From: Steromphala cineraria
Taxonomy: Eukaryota > Mollusca > Gastropoda > Trochida > Trochidae
Assembly: GCA_916613615.1 (NCBI GenBank)
Contig: OU744726.1
Span: 21,517,515-21,581,514, forward strand
DNA: 64,000 bases
Direction: 5' to 3'
Shown here: positions 12,376-25,529 of the stretch, one piece after another
Position numbering within the stretch: position 1 is the stretch's first letter
How the letters are laid out: each line of letters begins with the position of its first letter
Notes under the pieces: model-generated
Told to the model about the DNA's origin: nothing
What the model saw: the letters and a program-made list of their open reading frames with translations, nothing else
The model's database searches: none
Program-made: the position numbers and the translations under genes

Positions 12376-14289
12376 GATGGTCATTGGAACAAGGAGGGTT
12401 TAATCTTAATCATGTATTAGACATGATTTTTACATGAATTAACAGAACGTGAGGACATTTATCCTTGATATCAACAATATGCATACATGTATATTTCAAC
12501 CTATCAACATATCACCGATGTCTCTAATCACAAGAATGTTTTACAATGTTTTGTGCAATATTATTCTTTTCCTGAGATGTGTATTATTTAAAAATCCTCT
12601 TCAAGAAGATGAAATGGGCAGTCTCTTCTTGTTTTCCGGAAGGAATCCAATTTCAAATGGTGTTTTGTGGGGAGCATTATATCAGACAATGATAATTTTC
12701 AACAGTATTTACTTAAACTCTTTTGAGTAAAAAATCAAAATCATTAGCATGTTTATCTATTTTGTCACGATAATTTTCCTGTATTTAAAGAAATTGCGTT
12801 ACAGTTGTACATATTTTAATATTTACCTGAATGATATTATTCAATATGATGGCCACATATCTTAAATCAGTATTAGCATGAACTTGTTTCCAAGTCAAAT
12901 TGTAAAACTAAAGTTTGATGAATTCGCTATAAATAATGGTTTCAATGAGTTATTAATCAACGTCTGCTTTTATGGCGATATAATGTCTATATTTTAAAAA
13001 TCACATATTTAAAACACCTCAATTAAGAATTGTCATCAATATTTTGTCCTTGACAGCCATTGATCATTGGATACCTTTCAACATACTTTGAAAATTGATT
13101 CAATTCATCTCGATAAACTAAGAATAAATTGGTATGTCGTGTCATGTTCATTTCCAAAACAGCACTTGACATTGTTGAGTAACATTTATGCAGCTAAATA
13201 TGCATAAACATATAATATATTTAAATCGTTTTTTTTTAGACAGTTAGATAACCTTGAACCTCAATTTGTTACAATCGAGCCATAACATATTTCCAATTTC
13301 CCTGAAAGAGGTAATAACAGCCCCTTTTAGCAAATATGATTGTCTGAAATTATGTGTTAAATGGTCTGAGGAAAACCATTATTATTAATCATAATATTAA
13401 ATAGAAGTATTCTTCAAATCCATGCATAAATAGCTTTCTAATTGGACTGCCATCCAGGCTGTTGTTTGTGTTAAGTGTTCAATCTGGATTGTGTTTAACT
13501 TCAGGAATAGCTTTCCTGAATCCCATTAGAGGCTTTTAATGTGGAATATTAGCACTATATGAGATAATTACGCTTTCATATTTGACAGAAAACTATCAAT
13601 ATGTTTGACAGCCTAATGTTTCAACTGGAGATAAGCTGGTGCTTTACCATTACTTTGCTGAAAATACAATAGTTTTGTGGTTGATTATTTTATAGCAACG
13701 TATGTATTTATGTGTTACAGAATGTACTTTATATAAATGACATGTCTGCTCTTACAATCATAAGTATTTAATCAAAGAAACGAAAAGTAGGAGTATTTTG
13801 GAAAGAATTATTACTGTTTTTAGCAAATAGATTTTTTGCAATATCTTAAATTTATAAAGAATTTGACTCAATCTTTGATTAAAATGTTAGTTTGTTATTG
13901 ACAAGCCAATTGCTTTCTTTGAATTCAGGACGTTTAATTTGCTCAAAATGTTTCAAATGTGATTTTAAAGATAAAACAAGGAGACGGTTAGAAACGAAAT
14001 TAAAACATATTTGTAGTTTATCATTTTACAGCTACGTATGTTACCAAATATGTCTTGAACAGATGCCACATCTGTTTTAACAAGCAATGAGTATTTAATC
14101 TAAGCCAAATAGAAGTGAAACGTCATACAAATATACCAGACCCGAATGGTCTTTGAAAGAATTATTCATTGTTTATGCAAATACGATTTTATGCAATATC
14201 TTTATCAAGGATTTTGCTTCATCTTTGATTGAAAAATAGTTTGCAAGTGACAGACCTCATACTGTTTTGAACTCAGGACATTTGCTCAA

Positions 14290-14580
14290 AATGTTTTGAC
14301 AGAGATGTTTTTTAAAGATGAAACTAGGAGACAGTTAGAAGGATTTATCCAAGAAAGATGTCCCTGGTATTGTCAGTGATCAAAGAAGAACAAATTACCA
14401 GCCGGGAGTTTGCACATGTCATTAAAACTATCACTTCAGAGGGAGAAATGATTGAGACTTTAACAATGAGCCTGCTATATGACTTCTGAAAAGCAACAAA
14501 AAAATCATCTTCTGAGAAGAAGCATTCAAGCTATTGGACTCTCATGAGGGTTTTGTCGATTACAAGTTTCTTTTGTAAAT
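14290..14580 (+). pseudogene. U island: CARD-like fragment, copy 1 (broken)
   Basis: From an ATG at 14358 the plus frame reads MSLVLSVIKEEQITSREF.. to a stop at 14487-14489 (..LLYDF-stop), truncated relative to copies at 22167, 41131 and 53341. Spacing of hydrophobic residues, the IT..EF turn and a later T before the helix M-I-E-T-L resemble helices 2-5 of CARD domains. A possible helix 1 (RRQLEGFIQE) lies just upstream in another frame. No catalytic residues are expected for this fold, so this is similarity by pattern only. A phase-breaking difference plus the early stop make it non-functional as it stands. Confidence 0.4.
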
Positions 14581-15049
14581 TGTTTGTTTGGAAATTACAC
14601 AAGGATGAATTTATATACCATTTTGTATTGTGAAAGAATGAGCTAGATATTAAGATTGAAATTGAATTGTTGTAATAATGAATTCGTTTGGATACCATAA
14701 ATCAGTTTACAATATATATCAAGAATATATCAAACATTCATGAGAGATTCAACCATACTAATTTTGGTTACTTTCCAACAATTCCTCAGCTTCTGGTAAA
14801 TTACATTTGAATATTCTAATAATTCGACAATCAACAATCAAGTCTTGTTCTATCAAATAAAATAATTTTTTTAGGAGAATTTTAGAACGTGACTCATAAT
14901 TATAAAAAATGTACAAACATAAAGTTGACAAAAAGTTTGATTTTAACGTAGTAGAAAAAAACTTCCATGGCATGTTGAAGTAATGATACACGTGTCTTGC
15001 AACGGAATGCCAGAGATATTGAACAGGGAGGGCCGGCAAACCCCTTCAG

Positions 15050-15123
15050 CAATTGACAATCCGCTAATTATGCTAATGCAGCATTAATTGGAACCGTGAG
15101 GATGATTATTTCTAGTCCAGCTG
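15050..15123. promoter_or_regulatory. Conserved TAAT-rich element, copy 1
   Basis: GACAATCCGCTAATTATGC, TAATGCAGCATTAATTGG, AACCGTGAGG.TGATTATT and TCTAGTCCAGCTG form one of the best-conserved blocks of the young unit. It holds four TAAT/ATTA cores typical of homeodomain sites and an octamer-like ATGCTAAT. Function is inferred only from conservation and motifs. Confidence 0.35.
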
Positions 15124-15550
15124 TGTTTCAATGATGATGAGTTGAGTTGATTTTAAGATTTTAAAATCAATTCGTTAACTTTTCAAGCATGGCCTTTACA
15201 GGACACATTTTAGTTAGTCTTGACTTGAATTTCCATCACAAAAAATGTCAATCTTAGGAAAAAAACCTTTAGACAATATATCTTTATAATATTGATAAGA
15301 ATAAAGATAATTACCCAGCATATAAAATGATATGGCCCTTACAATGAACTAATTTGACAATCAATGTAATTATAGTTGTTCGCTATGGTCTATTATGAAA
15401 TTACATTGTATCAAATTCTGAGCAATTATTAATGGTAACAAATAATCATAAACATTTATTGTCTATCAATCAACATCTTAAGTCACTTTAAAATAACGTT
15501 CGTTTATCAGTCCCCAATAACAAACTAAAAACAAAAATACTAGTTGCTAG

Positions 15551-15800
15551 GTCACAATATAGGTCACCACAAGAAACACCACATGGGAAATAACTCTGTT
15601 AAGATATCTCCTTCACTTCCAGTTAAGCATTAACACGAGGCCTAGTGTAATTACATTATGAGCGGATCCTATCAGTCCATGTTCTCTAATTGGTGTCTGA
15701 GCAACGTGTTTGGTGTGAAGTGGCCCATAGATTTCCAGAGAGTGTGGCATTGTGGTAGCTTCACACAAGAGCCCAAGAGACTGATAACGGCACCAAGCCA
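15551..15800. repeat. P island, copy 5 (short unit 1)
   Basis: Keeps GGTCACCACAAGAAAC, GGGAAATAACTCTGTTAAG, GTAATTACATTATGAGC, GGATCCTATCAGTCCATG and TCTAATTGGTGTCTGA. A 62-codon minus frame (15613-15801) has relatives at 23325-23513, 42315-42506 and 54515-54712, but their ends and some frames differ. Confidence 0.8.
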
Positions 15801-16510
15801 AAACAAAACTTTGAATGTTGAATGAGCATCTATATTGATAATATCAGAGACTTATTTCTCTTCGATGATATAAATTGTTTATCGTTTGACTTATAAACCT
15901 CAACCCTATTGTCCCAAGCCCCTCTATTGTTATTTTAGGACAGTTTCGTGTTCTTATTAATCATCAAAACTTATGCAATTTCACCTCCTCCGAAATTTAT
16001 CCGTACCATTGTCCATCTTCCAAGGCAATTATCTTTTAAATAACCCCTTTCAATAATTTTTGTGCCAACAATAATATCTCATTGAATTCAAAGCGGTTAC
16101 TAACTATAACTGTCCTGAAAACGTTTTGGCGACATGCAACTCCAACATTCCTCAAATTCCAAAATGCGAAATTAATGATGAACCCACTTTCCGCAGCACC
16201 TTGGGATGTAATCAAGGCTTCTATATATTCATTAGGATGCGGGTATTATGGATATATCGGTATATTGCAATACAGGAACAACTTGGTACGAATTGGTTCA
16301 CACTTCTAATGTCTAATATATCGAACGCTTTAAAATGAGCTATTTCCATATAAAGTGGTAAACATAAAACTTGATTGACGGAAATCTTATCAACTCAGAA
16401 GTTGTTACAGAATAAGTATTCACTCTGCAAATTTGATAAATAGTTGCAATTACAAAACTTTTGGGATTTATTGTTATTTAGTAACTGTTAACTTTTATAT
16501 TTATTCATAC

Positions 16511-16850
16511 ATGGACGCTTACAGCAGGAGCTGAGAGCAGGAAATACATTCCATAAAAATGAAAGCGAACAGTAATTAAATCAAAGGTTTTCTGTGAGAG
16601 ATAACAACAATACCACCAGGGACAAATTAATACTAATTTTCTCTGTGATATCATTATCAACATGGTGTGCACACCCTCAATAAAAGGCAATTTCATCTCA
16701 CTAAAGAACACAGAGCAGCAATTCAATAATGCAAACGATGCACTGTCATCTTTCTCTGTGCAGTGTCGAGGGAAGAACCTCCTTCAGACAATCATGTTAG
16801 GACAGGATGTCCGGTTTCAGGGGACTTTGAACCAGTGGATCTTTTAATCA
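16511..16850. repeat. Q island, copy 4 (short unit 1)
   Basis: Carries TTCTGTGAGAGATAACAAC, ATGGTGTGCACACCCTC, TCTCTGTGCAGTGTCGAGGG and ACAATCATGTTAGGACAGG. The plus frame from 16662 (MVCTPSIKGNF..) is open for 61 codons here and at 43409 but stops early in the long units. The minus frame is open here, at 24325 and at 55177 but not at 43.4 kb. The CRE-like palindrome of the other young copies is TGATATCA here. Confidence 0.8.
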
Positions 16851-17039
16851 TTGGTCTTATATATTTTAAACTATAGGTCATAGGAAAATTTATTATAGAC
16901 ATATATATGTATGTGCTTCATGTATGTGCTTCACAGTGAATGTTGTCAAAATATCAGAGTTTAAATCGAAACATTTTAAATACAAATGAATCACCATGGC
17001 CAAATCCACTTGTGATCGAATGCAGTAAATCTTTTTGAA

Positions 17040-17320
17040 CATTGAGCATTCCTTTGAACAGAAATACCTTTCTGAAGTGGTTAGATATGCCCTGAGCACA
17101 TCATTAGTTCCAAGTTGGAACATGGTGTCGTTTCAAAAGCCATGTCAACAGTGTTCCAGACAGTTGTTAGAAAGAGAAAGACAGCATAACCTTGCATTAA
17201 CAACTTTAAAGACATTTGAAGAGTAACAGGATCCTTTACATGCCCAACTTGTTCCTTTTGAGTCCAAATTTTCCACCATATCAAACACCAGAAACTCAAT
17301 AGGCATTATTCAGGCCCAAA
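17040..17320. repeat. R island, copy 1 (short unit 1)
   Basis: Contains GAAGTGGTTAGATATGCCC, ACATCATTAGTTCCAAGT, CCATGTCAACAGTGTTCCAG and ATGCCCAACTTGTTCCTTTT. Both strands are partly open (plus 17035-17226; minus 17081-17299). Confidence 0.8.
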
Positions 17321-19728
17321 TCCTGAGAATTGTAAAGGAATGGGACCAAGCAAAAACTAGCTTCCGTGACATTTAGCCAAATACTTGCATGGTTATTAGT
17401 TTTTCTGTACACAGTCATCCATAAAACTGAAATGTATTGATTGTCAAAAATCGACCAGGCAGTAGAAAAGCTTGCAATTGATATCAATTTTTTTGTGGAA
17501 AAGTAAATTCTCTCAGAGAAATAAAATTGTAAAAAAGTCAAATTGGATTAATCCTGACATCATCACCTTTACACATTGTTTTTACGATATCAATGATTTA
17601 ACGAATCTGTACATATTATTATGGTCGAATTGAATTTATGACACAACTACATATACATGAATAACTACATATCATTGAAAAATGTTGATAATAGAATGCC
17701 TTTAATCAATCACAACTAAGATTCAAAAGTGACTGTTGCCACTGATAGGACTGTCTCTTTAATTATTAATTAAGTATTTTTCAAAACTTTTTATGTTGAC
17801 ATCGCCTTGTGAGAGAACGTCAATCTCTGTATGAGTTTTTAGTCAATTTGTTTATTGTATTGAGATAATGGTATTTGTAGTAAAGAAAAATTCAAATGAG
17901 TTTATCATTAGCCGAGGAATTGAGCTTCGATATTATGTCAAAATGACTTGTAAATGAAATCATTTAAGAGTTGGGTTTTGTACCTAACCATTTTCAACTA
18001 GAAGGATTTTAAACACCTATTTAACTTTTAATATAAAACAACTTTAGCTCAATAGGAAGATTAAGCAGAATACCAAATAAGTATTTTATGATAGTTTATG
18101 TTATAAGCCATCAACATTTATGTTTTGAGCAAGCCAAATTGATGAAAAGCATTGAATACTAGCTCATATAGCACAGCACAATGAGATGAGATGACAAAGA
18201 AACTCGGATAAGGACTACTTAACCCTTTTATCTCTAACAGAGAAAATACCATCCTCTTTAAGCCAAATTATTTCCAGAAATTATGTGGTAAATTGTCTGA
18301 GGAAAACAATTATAATAAACCATAACGTTGAATAGAATTATTCGTAAAATTCATGCTTAATTGGCTTCCACGATGGGACAACGTGTCACTCTGGTAGTTG
18401 TATTAAGTATTCAATCATGATTGTGTTTAACTTCTAAATTACATCGTTGTGCCTTTATTAGAAACCATGAATGTTGACTATGATTGTTCGATTAGATACA
18501 TGTAGTTACGCTTTCATATTCGAAACTGAAATTACTAATAAGTTTGACATCCTTATGTAGCTGCAAATGGGTTGGTATTATACTACTTCTTTGTTGATAT
18601 TAACTATTTTATATTTTCAGTACATCATTTGTTCAATAAATACCTGCAACATTGTAATATATGAAATCTAGTAAATTAAAATGTAATTGAGTTTGATATA
18701 CACAAATGAAGCCCACCCATTTAAAGAAAACTAGAGTTTCTGAAAGAAAATGCGCACTTTTCTGTAATTTAGTTAACAGTTTGAAGACTTTGAGTCCTGT
18801 TAGAACAAATTTCAGCTTCCTCTACATATGGTTTTGCTTTTTCATAAAAACGTTTTTTCTCCAAGTCATGTTTTTACCACTTATCACAAAATGAATGCAA
18901 ACAAACCAAATATTAATATTTTTAGTGGTATTGTAAAAATCAAGGGGAAAATTAAAACGACTCATTCCAGATGAAAGCAATAACCTTCCTGACCAGCAGA
19001 CTGCTGCAAAACTTCGTACAGATTAGAAAAGATCTCCAAAGTTCGGAAGGTTTGACATTTTTTAAAGGATTTCCCTACTCTTGAGAAACAATGCATAAAT
19101 TTGAATTAAACTTTAAAATGACCGTGCTGAGATGGGTAGATTTGTATAATAAATCAAATGTAACTGAAGACATTTTTAAAATTCATTATATCATTAATTA
19201 GATAGATAATAAGGCCTACTGACTTGATCTTGTCGAAGCTTATTCTAAAAAGCCTAACACAAAGATGGTGGTAGGTTTGTCATCAAACTGAAATTAATTA
19301 TATCAATCAAAACACGACGGCATAATTAGTAAGTTGGCAATTTTAATATTGGAATGAACGTCTTATTGTCTACTTTATTTTCAATTTTTGTATTATATAA
19401 ATCCTGGCTTGTTTGACAACGAAAACAAATTTATATTGATATAGTTGTCGCTGGTACAAAACGAATTTTGATTTGGAATCACTGAGGCGTACATGGTGTA
19501 AGAAATAATCGGAATTATCATGTGAGTGATTGTTATGTTCAGTTACCATTAAAGAGTGTGTTCTTGTTAATCATTCAAATAAATTACTTCTGCTAATCAA
19601 TACATACACAAATTAATTTTTTTTATGATATATCATAAGTACATTAAAACGATCAGTAAGGATTGTCAATTTCAGTCAAATGATTAAAGCTCCATCGCAC
19701 GTAGTGTTATAATGTAAGCTCCTTTCAA

Positions 19729-19764
19729 CGATTTCTTGTTGTGTGTCGATTTCTTGTTGTGTGT
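19729..19764. repeat. 18-bp tandem duplication
   Basis: CGATTTCTTGTTGTGTGT is present twice in direct succession. In the related short unit at 50.3 kb the motif occurs once (ATTTCTTGTGGTGTGTCGATG), so the duplication is local. Confidence 0.85.
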
Positions 19765-22089
19765 CAATGACGTGATAATGAATAACGTGACCCCCATCAT
19801 CGTTCAATGACGAAGGTTTAAGATTCTGTAAATACTTGACAGATGGAAACTAAAATTGCACTTTTTCAAAATATTGATGAATCTGATACCATGCACAATG
19901 CACAGTAAAGTATTCTTCTACTGAATAACTAATGAGTTGATACCTCGCTATTTCGAAAAACATAACGAATTCTAAAATAACTGAGGTCTTTAACAAATAG
20001 CATGTGTGAGTTTAATCGTTATCATTACCTCTGTTGTTGACATTTTTTATCTTGAAGGACCAAATCTCCATGTTAATGTCCTTAATGTCCTTGATGTACA
20101 GAAGTTTTGTGAGATCTTATTGGGGAGTCACCATTTTCATGTTGATATTGATTCTAAGGTCCTAGGTGTTGGGTTACATCAACAATGAAAGGTCTGTTGT
20201 CATTAAACCCTCGAGCTCTGGGGTCGATTTTGAATCGACTGTTTTTTTTACTTTTATAATGCAGAACATATTTTCCTCAGACAATTCCAATTCAATATTT
20301 AATGCTAATCCAATTCAAATGAAGCAATTGTAGCCGAATGATGTAATCTCTAATTACACATTAGAGCCCCTCAACTTTCATGATGAGACATATACTCTTA
20401 GTTTCAGAATATTAAAAAATTAAATTTAAGCTACTTTATGCCACTATAGTTTGAATGCGACCAAAATGTATTATCTTTGTGTACTATGTGCCGTTTTCTA
20501 ACCCACTCATTCTCAAATAAATTCTAGTTTTGAACAGGGTATATGAATCAGTATGTGCATTTAACCGGGTTTTCTCGCATTAGAACACAAAATTCACATT
20601 TGTAGAATAAATCTTTCAAAGCAAAAACATTGAATATTGTGGTGGACGTTAATCAATCAAAATGAATTTGTACAGTACCTACCCATCAAAGTCAATGATA
20701 GTAAAGTTTTTTTGCAATACATCATTTAATTTTAATAGCTTATTGTCTGTGGTCATTTGCTGTGTCACTGGTAATACAACGGTTCAATGCAAAGCTCGCA
20801 AAACAGTGACATATATAACCAAAAAAACCCCCATTAATCAACATTGTCTTAATAAGGCAAAATAATCTGATCATGAACCCATTCATGAGAAATGTTCACT
20901 TCAACCACTAATGTTTGCTAGAGTAAATGGAAATGTATTTAAGCTACAAAAGTGATGATCCTTGAGTTCTTAAAATCACTGCTACCAAATTAATGAATGA
21001 TGTCATTCTATGCTTAGGTTTTTACTGTAATTGAAAGGATAATGAGTTTCTGAGATTAAGGTCTGATATAAGGTAAAGAGTTGCGATATAAATTTATATC
21101 TTAAATCAGTATTAGCATAAACTTTTTTCCAAGTCAAATTGTAAAATTGAGGGTTAATTTTGATAAATTTACAAGTTTGATGGATTCCTTATAAATAATG
21201 GTTTCAGTGAGTAATTAATCAACATCTGCTTGAATGATGATAAAATGTCTTTGATTTAAAAATCACATGTTTAAAAACACCACAATTAAGAATTGTCATC
21301 AATATTGTTGAATAAATGTTTTGCAGCTAAATATACATAAACATGTAATATATACATAATCAATTATTTTTAGACTGCTAGATGACCTATAACCCAATTT
21401 GTTACCATCGAGCCATAACATGTTTTCAATTTCCCTGAGAGAGAACATAACAGCCCCTTTAAGCAAATATGATTTGACTGAAATTATGTGTTAAATGGTC
21501 TGAGGAAAACCATTATTATTAATCATAATATTAAATAGAATTATTCTTTAAATCGATGCATAAATGGCTTTCTTATTGAACTGCCATCCAGGCTGTTGTT
21601 TGTATTAAGTGTTCAATCTGGATTGTGTTTAACTTCAGGAATAGCTTTCCTGGATCCCATTAAAAGCTTTTATTGTGGAATATTAGTACCATATGAGATA
21701 ATAACCCTTTCATATTTGACAGAAAACTAATAATTTGTTTGACAGCCAAATTTTTCAACCGAAGAAAAGTTGGTGCTTTACTATTACTTTGCTGAAATTA
21801 CAACAGTTTTGTAGTTTATCATTTTACAAAACGTAAGTTACCGAAATGGTCTAGTACAAAATTAATGTTTCAACTGTTCTAACAAGCAATGAGTATTTAA
21901 TCTAAGCCAAATAGGAAGGAAGAGGCAGACAACTATACCAAACCCGAAAGGTTTTGAAAGAATTATTCATTGTTTAAAGCAAAAAGGATTTTATGCAATA
22001 TCTTTAATTCATAAAGGCTTTTGCTTCATTTTTGATTGAAAAATAGTTTGTAAGTGACAAAGCCCATGCTGTTTTTAAATTCAGGACAT

Positions 22090-22360
22090 TTGCTTAAAAT
22101 ATTTTGACAGAGATGTTTTTTTAAAGATAAAACGAGGAGACAGTTAGAAGGATTTATCCAAGAAAGATTTCCCTGGTTTTGTCAGTGATCAAAGAAGAAC
22201 AAATTACCATCCGGGAGTTTGCACATGTCATTAAAACTATCACTTCAGAGGGAGAAATGATTGAGACCTTAACAATGAGGCTGCTATATGACTTCTTAAA
22301 AGCAACAAAAAGTCATCTCGAGAGAAGCATTCAAGCTCTTCGTTTATAAATTTCTTTTGT
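22090..22360 (+). pseudogene. U island: CARD-like fragment, copy 2
   Basis: The frame equivalent to copy 1 runs from the codon at 22167 (ATT instead of ATG) to a stop at 22347-22349, without internal stops. It retains VIKEEQIT, REFAHVIKTITSEGE and IETLTMRLLYDFLKAT. The initiator is lost, so if it were coding it would need an upstream exon. The upstream TTTTTAAATTCAG at about 22080 is acceptor-like, but stop codons intervene in this frame. Confidence 0.38.
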
Positions 22361-22770
22361 GAATTGTTTGTTTGGAAATTACACATGGATGAATTTATAT
22401 ACCATTTTGTATTTTGAAAGTGTGAGATAGATATTAAGATTGAAATAGAATTGTTGTTATGATGAATTCATTTGAATACCAAAAATCTGCGATGGTTTAC
22501 ATTATATATATAAAATATATCAAACATTCATGAAAAATTTAACCAAAGCTAATTTGGTTACTTTCAACAATTAATTCAACAATTAAAGTCTTGTGCTATC
22601 AAATATCAATAATTTGAGAACGTGACTCATAATTATAAAAAATGCACCAAAATGAAGTTGACAAAAAGTTGATTGCAACGTAGTAGAAAAAAACTTCCAT
22701 GGCATGTTGAAGTAATGATGCAACGGAATGCCAGAGATATTGAACATTGAGGACTGGCAAATCTCTTCAG

Positions 22771-22843
22771 CAATGACAATCCGCTAATTATGCTAATGCA
22801 GCATTAATTGGAACCGTGAGGGTGATTATTTCTAGTCCAGCTG
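22771..22843. promoter_or_regulatory. Conserved TAAT-rich element, copy 2
   Basis: By eye identical to the short-unit copies across the core CTAATTATGCTAATGCAGC and the following GGAACCGTGAGG. Confidence 0.35.
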
Positions 22844-23275
22844 AGTTGAATTTTAAATTTTAAAAATCAATTTGTCAGCTTTGCAAGCATGGTCCTTTAC
22901 AGGACAAGTTTTAACTAAAGTCTGGACTTGGCTTTGCAGACAGATCATCACATTATATTACTTGTCGGTCTTAGGAAAAAATAACCCTTTAGACAATAGA
23001 TATAATAAAGATGATTACCCAGTATATAAAATGATATGTCCTTTACAATGAAATAATTTGACAATCAATGTAATTATAGGTATTCGTAATGGGTTCGAAA
23101 AGGGTTAGGTCTATTATGAAATTAAATTGTTACAAAATCTGAGCAACTATATACATTGTAACACAAAATTATAAACATTTACTGTCTATCAACTAACATC
23201 TTGAGCCATTTTACAATAACATTTGCTTATCATTCCCGCCTAACAAAATAAAAACAAATGATATCAGTTTCTAGG

Positions 23276-23517
23276 TATAGGTCACCACAAGAAACGCCAC
23301 AGGGGAAATAACTCTGTTGAGATATCACCTGCACTTCCGGTTAAGCATAAACACAAGGCCCAGTGTAATTCCAATATGAGCGGATCCTGACAGTCCATGT
23401 TCTCTAATTGGTGTCTGAACAATGTGTTGAGTGTGAAGTGGCTGAGAGATTTTCAGAGAGTGTAGCTTCACACAAGAGCCCGGAGACCGATAACAGCACC
23501 AAGCCAAAACCAAACTT
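23276..23517. repeat. P island, copy 6 (long unit 1)
   Basis: Keeps CACAGGGGAAATAACTCTG, CACTTCCGGTTAAGC and GGATCCTGACAGTCCATG. The long-unit P copies (here and 54.5 kb) share CACTTCACACTCAACACATTG-type text on the minus strand, unlike the short-unit copies. Confidence 0.8.
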
Positions 23518-23527
23518 TGAAGGTTGA

Positions 23528-23770
23528 AGGATCATCTATATTGATTACTCAAAGACTTATTTCTCTTCGATGATATCAATTGTTTATCATTTGACTTATC
23601 AACCTCAACTCTAGTGTCCCAAGTCCCTCTCTTGTTGGTTTTTGATGGTTGACAGAGTACCTATATTGATTAAATTAGAGACTTATTTCTCTTCGATGAT
23701 ACCAATTGTTTATCGTTTGACTTATGATATTTGACACTTCTTTGTCCCAAGTACTCAATTGTTCTTTAAT
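23528..23770. repeat. Local tandem duplication, offset about 126 bp
   Basis: GACTTATTTCTCTTCGATGAT, then TCAATTGTTTATC.TTTGACTTAT and a GTCCCAAGT phrase, occurs twice here (starting near 23554 and 23680). It occurs once in the other young units. Confidence 0.75.
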
Positions 23771-24269
23771 GACAATTAATTGTGTTCTTATTTATCGTCA
23801 AATCTCATCCAATTTCACTTTCTCAGAAAGATATTCTCATTATTGTCAATATTCCAGGCAACATCCTTTGAATACATTTCATGTCAACAATACGTTTTTA
23901 GGTTTCTGATTGAATTCAAACCGCTTTATAACTATCACTACTCTTCAAACGTTTTAGCATGTTGCCGCTCCAACCTATATGCCTCAAATTCAAACATGCC
24001 ATACCAGATTATCAATCCACTTTTCCCGCTGCGACTTCTATATTCTTATGGTCTGATCTTTTTCCAAATTCACGTTATTATTATTCTAAGTTAATAGTTT
24101 ATAAATCGATAGAAAATCACCTGATCATTTTCTTTTATAAGTTAAACCAACACAATTATAAAAAATCTCCTTTAAACTGAGACGTTGGTGCACGAAAATG
24201 CTCAAACATAAAATGTGAATACACAATGGATTAGTAGTTTTGTAGTACCTGTTTTGAAATAAATCTATT

Positions 24270-24613
24270 AATTCATGAAGACTTAGAGCAGGAGCTGAGA
24301 GCAGGACATACATTCCATGAAAAATTAAGGGAGACAAGTAATGAAATCAAAGGTTTTCTGTGAGAGATAACAACAATACCACCCAGGATAAATTAATACT
24401 CCTTTCCTTTGTGACGTCATTACCAAGATGGTATGCACACCCTCAATGAGAGGCAATTTGTCCTCATAAAAGAACACAGAACAGAAATTGAATAACGCAA
24501 ACTCATGGTCATCTTTCTCTGTGTAGTGTCGAGGGAAGAACCTCCCTGAGACAATCATGTTAGGACAGAATGTCCGGTTTCAGGGGACTTTGAACCAGTG
24601 GATCTTTTAATCA
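24270..24613. repeat. Q island, copy 5 (long unit 1)
   Basis: Contains a perfect palindromic CRE core TGACGTCA at 24412-24419. The plus frame (MVCTPSMRGN..) stops after 12 codons; the minus frame 24325-24558 is open for 77 codons. Confidence 0.8.
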
Positions 24614-25529
24614 TACGTCTTGAATCTCATTGCTTCATCAGTAGATGCACACATAAATAAGTTAGATAATAAGGATTCGAACACAAATGGAGATTCTGCT
24701 GTAAATTGTCAATTGGCAAAAAACTATTTATATTTATAGTTTTAATTGAGAAATTACATGTATATTTACAAACAGTTTCTATTTAAATAATAACTATATT
24801 CAAGTGTTTGGAAGAGTATTATTTCCCCCTTCTGCCCCCCTGAAGGTTGTTTGAGGCTGAACAAAGATAACGTTCTCTTTGCGTCAGGTTCACATATTGC
24901 CTTATCAACAGCAACAGGGTGTTTAACTCTAAAGTAAAAATGTGAGAGGCTAACATGATGGCATTGGACTCTTAAAAATCCCTCACCTTCAAATATGCAA
25001 TATGTACAACTGAACTGCATTGACAAATACTTAACGATACACATTGTTCTGCTAAAGAATCATTTCTTCTTCAAGCAATTCTTGCTTTGACAGTCAATGT
25101 CTTGAGGCAATCAATGTTGAGTACAATTAGAACATTGCATTTGTATATAAGTCACTTTTTTATTTGTTCTCCTCGCATTTAGTTTGGAGAATATAAACTT
25201 TTGTTTAATATCAAAAGTTTGGGAAAATTAAAAACCAAATAAATATGTTTTGTCATGAGATATAAATGTATATGCGTCTTTGCTTAACGAATAAATTGAT
25301 ATCATTTTGAATCGTGTTTTTGTGAATATTTGATGTTATATTAGGTATAGCATATTTCTGTCTGAAAATAATTAATCTAAAACACCTTTGTTTGGACTTG
25401 TCAGTAAAGACATACATGAATGTGTTTGACAGCGAATTAATGTAAAACATATTACAAATGGAAGGTATAAATGAATCACCATGGCCAAAACCACTTGTTA
25501 TCGAATGTAATGCATCCTCTTAAACATTA

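Larger units (their letters stand above)
1798..12849. repeat. Old diverged zone of the macro-repeat array
   Basis: At least four P islands (1882, 4957, 9795, 11640) are followed in the same order by Q and S islands, and two units share a T segment. Spacing between P islands is about 3.1, 4.8 and 1.8 kb, so these units differ in length from the young 8-kb units. DNA between the islands is barely alignable by eye. No host gene with a convincing coding pattern is visible. Open frames of 60-100 codons occur (for example 6134-6445 plus) but lack domain features and are not kept between copies. The stretch just upstream of 12850 resembles that just upstream of 40100, as expected if both precede a short unit. 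Confidence 0.6.
12850..21085. repeat. Young macro-repeat, short unit 1
   Basis: Unit of about 8.2 kb between landmarks at 12857 and 21096. In order it holds the U island (CARD-like), the TAAT element, P, Q and R islands, a GACTGTCTCTTTAAT stretch near 17750, and an end segment with GGTCTGATATAAGGTAAAGAG. It is co-linear with 40101-52360, which carries extra insertions and lacks some DNA. Limits are set by landmarks, not by terminal motifs; no inverted termini or target duplications were found. Confidence 0.8.

Noticed and set aside
14758..15039. 93-codon minus ORF with a relative at 41526-41762
   Set aside because: Very AT-rich composition, no motifs, and the frame is lost in both long units, so it is probably a repeat shadow.
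15613..15801. Minus ORFs in P islands as a gene family (also near 23.3, 42.3 and 54.5 kb)
   Set aside because: The shared amino-acid text follows from DNA similarity. Starts, ends and some phases differ, and old copies carry stops or indels in this frame.
16662..16847. Plus ORF starting MVCTPSIKGNF as a conserved small protein
   Set aside because: Identical in length only in the two short units, which are recent duplicates; the long-unit copies stop after 12 codons.
12850..21085. Young units as one giant DNA transposon
   Set aside because: No terminal inverted repeats, target duplications or transposase were found at unit limits; tandem head-to-tail order fits segmental duplication better.
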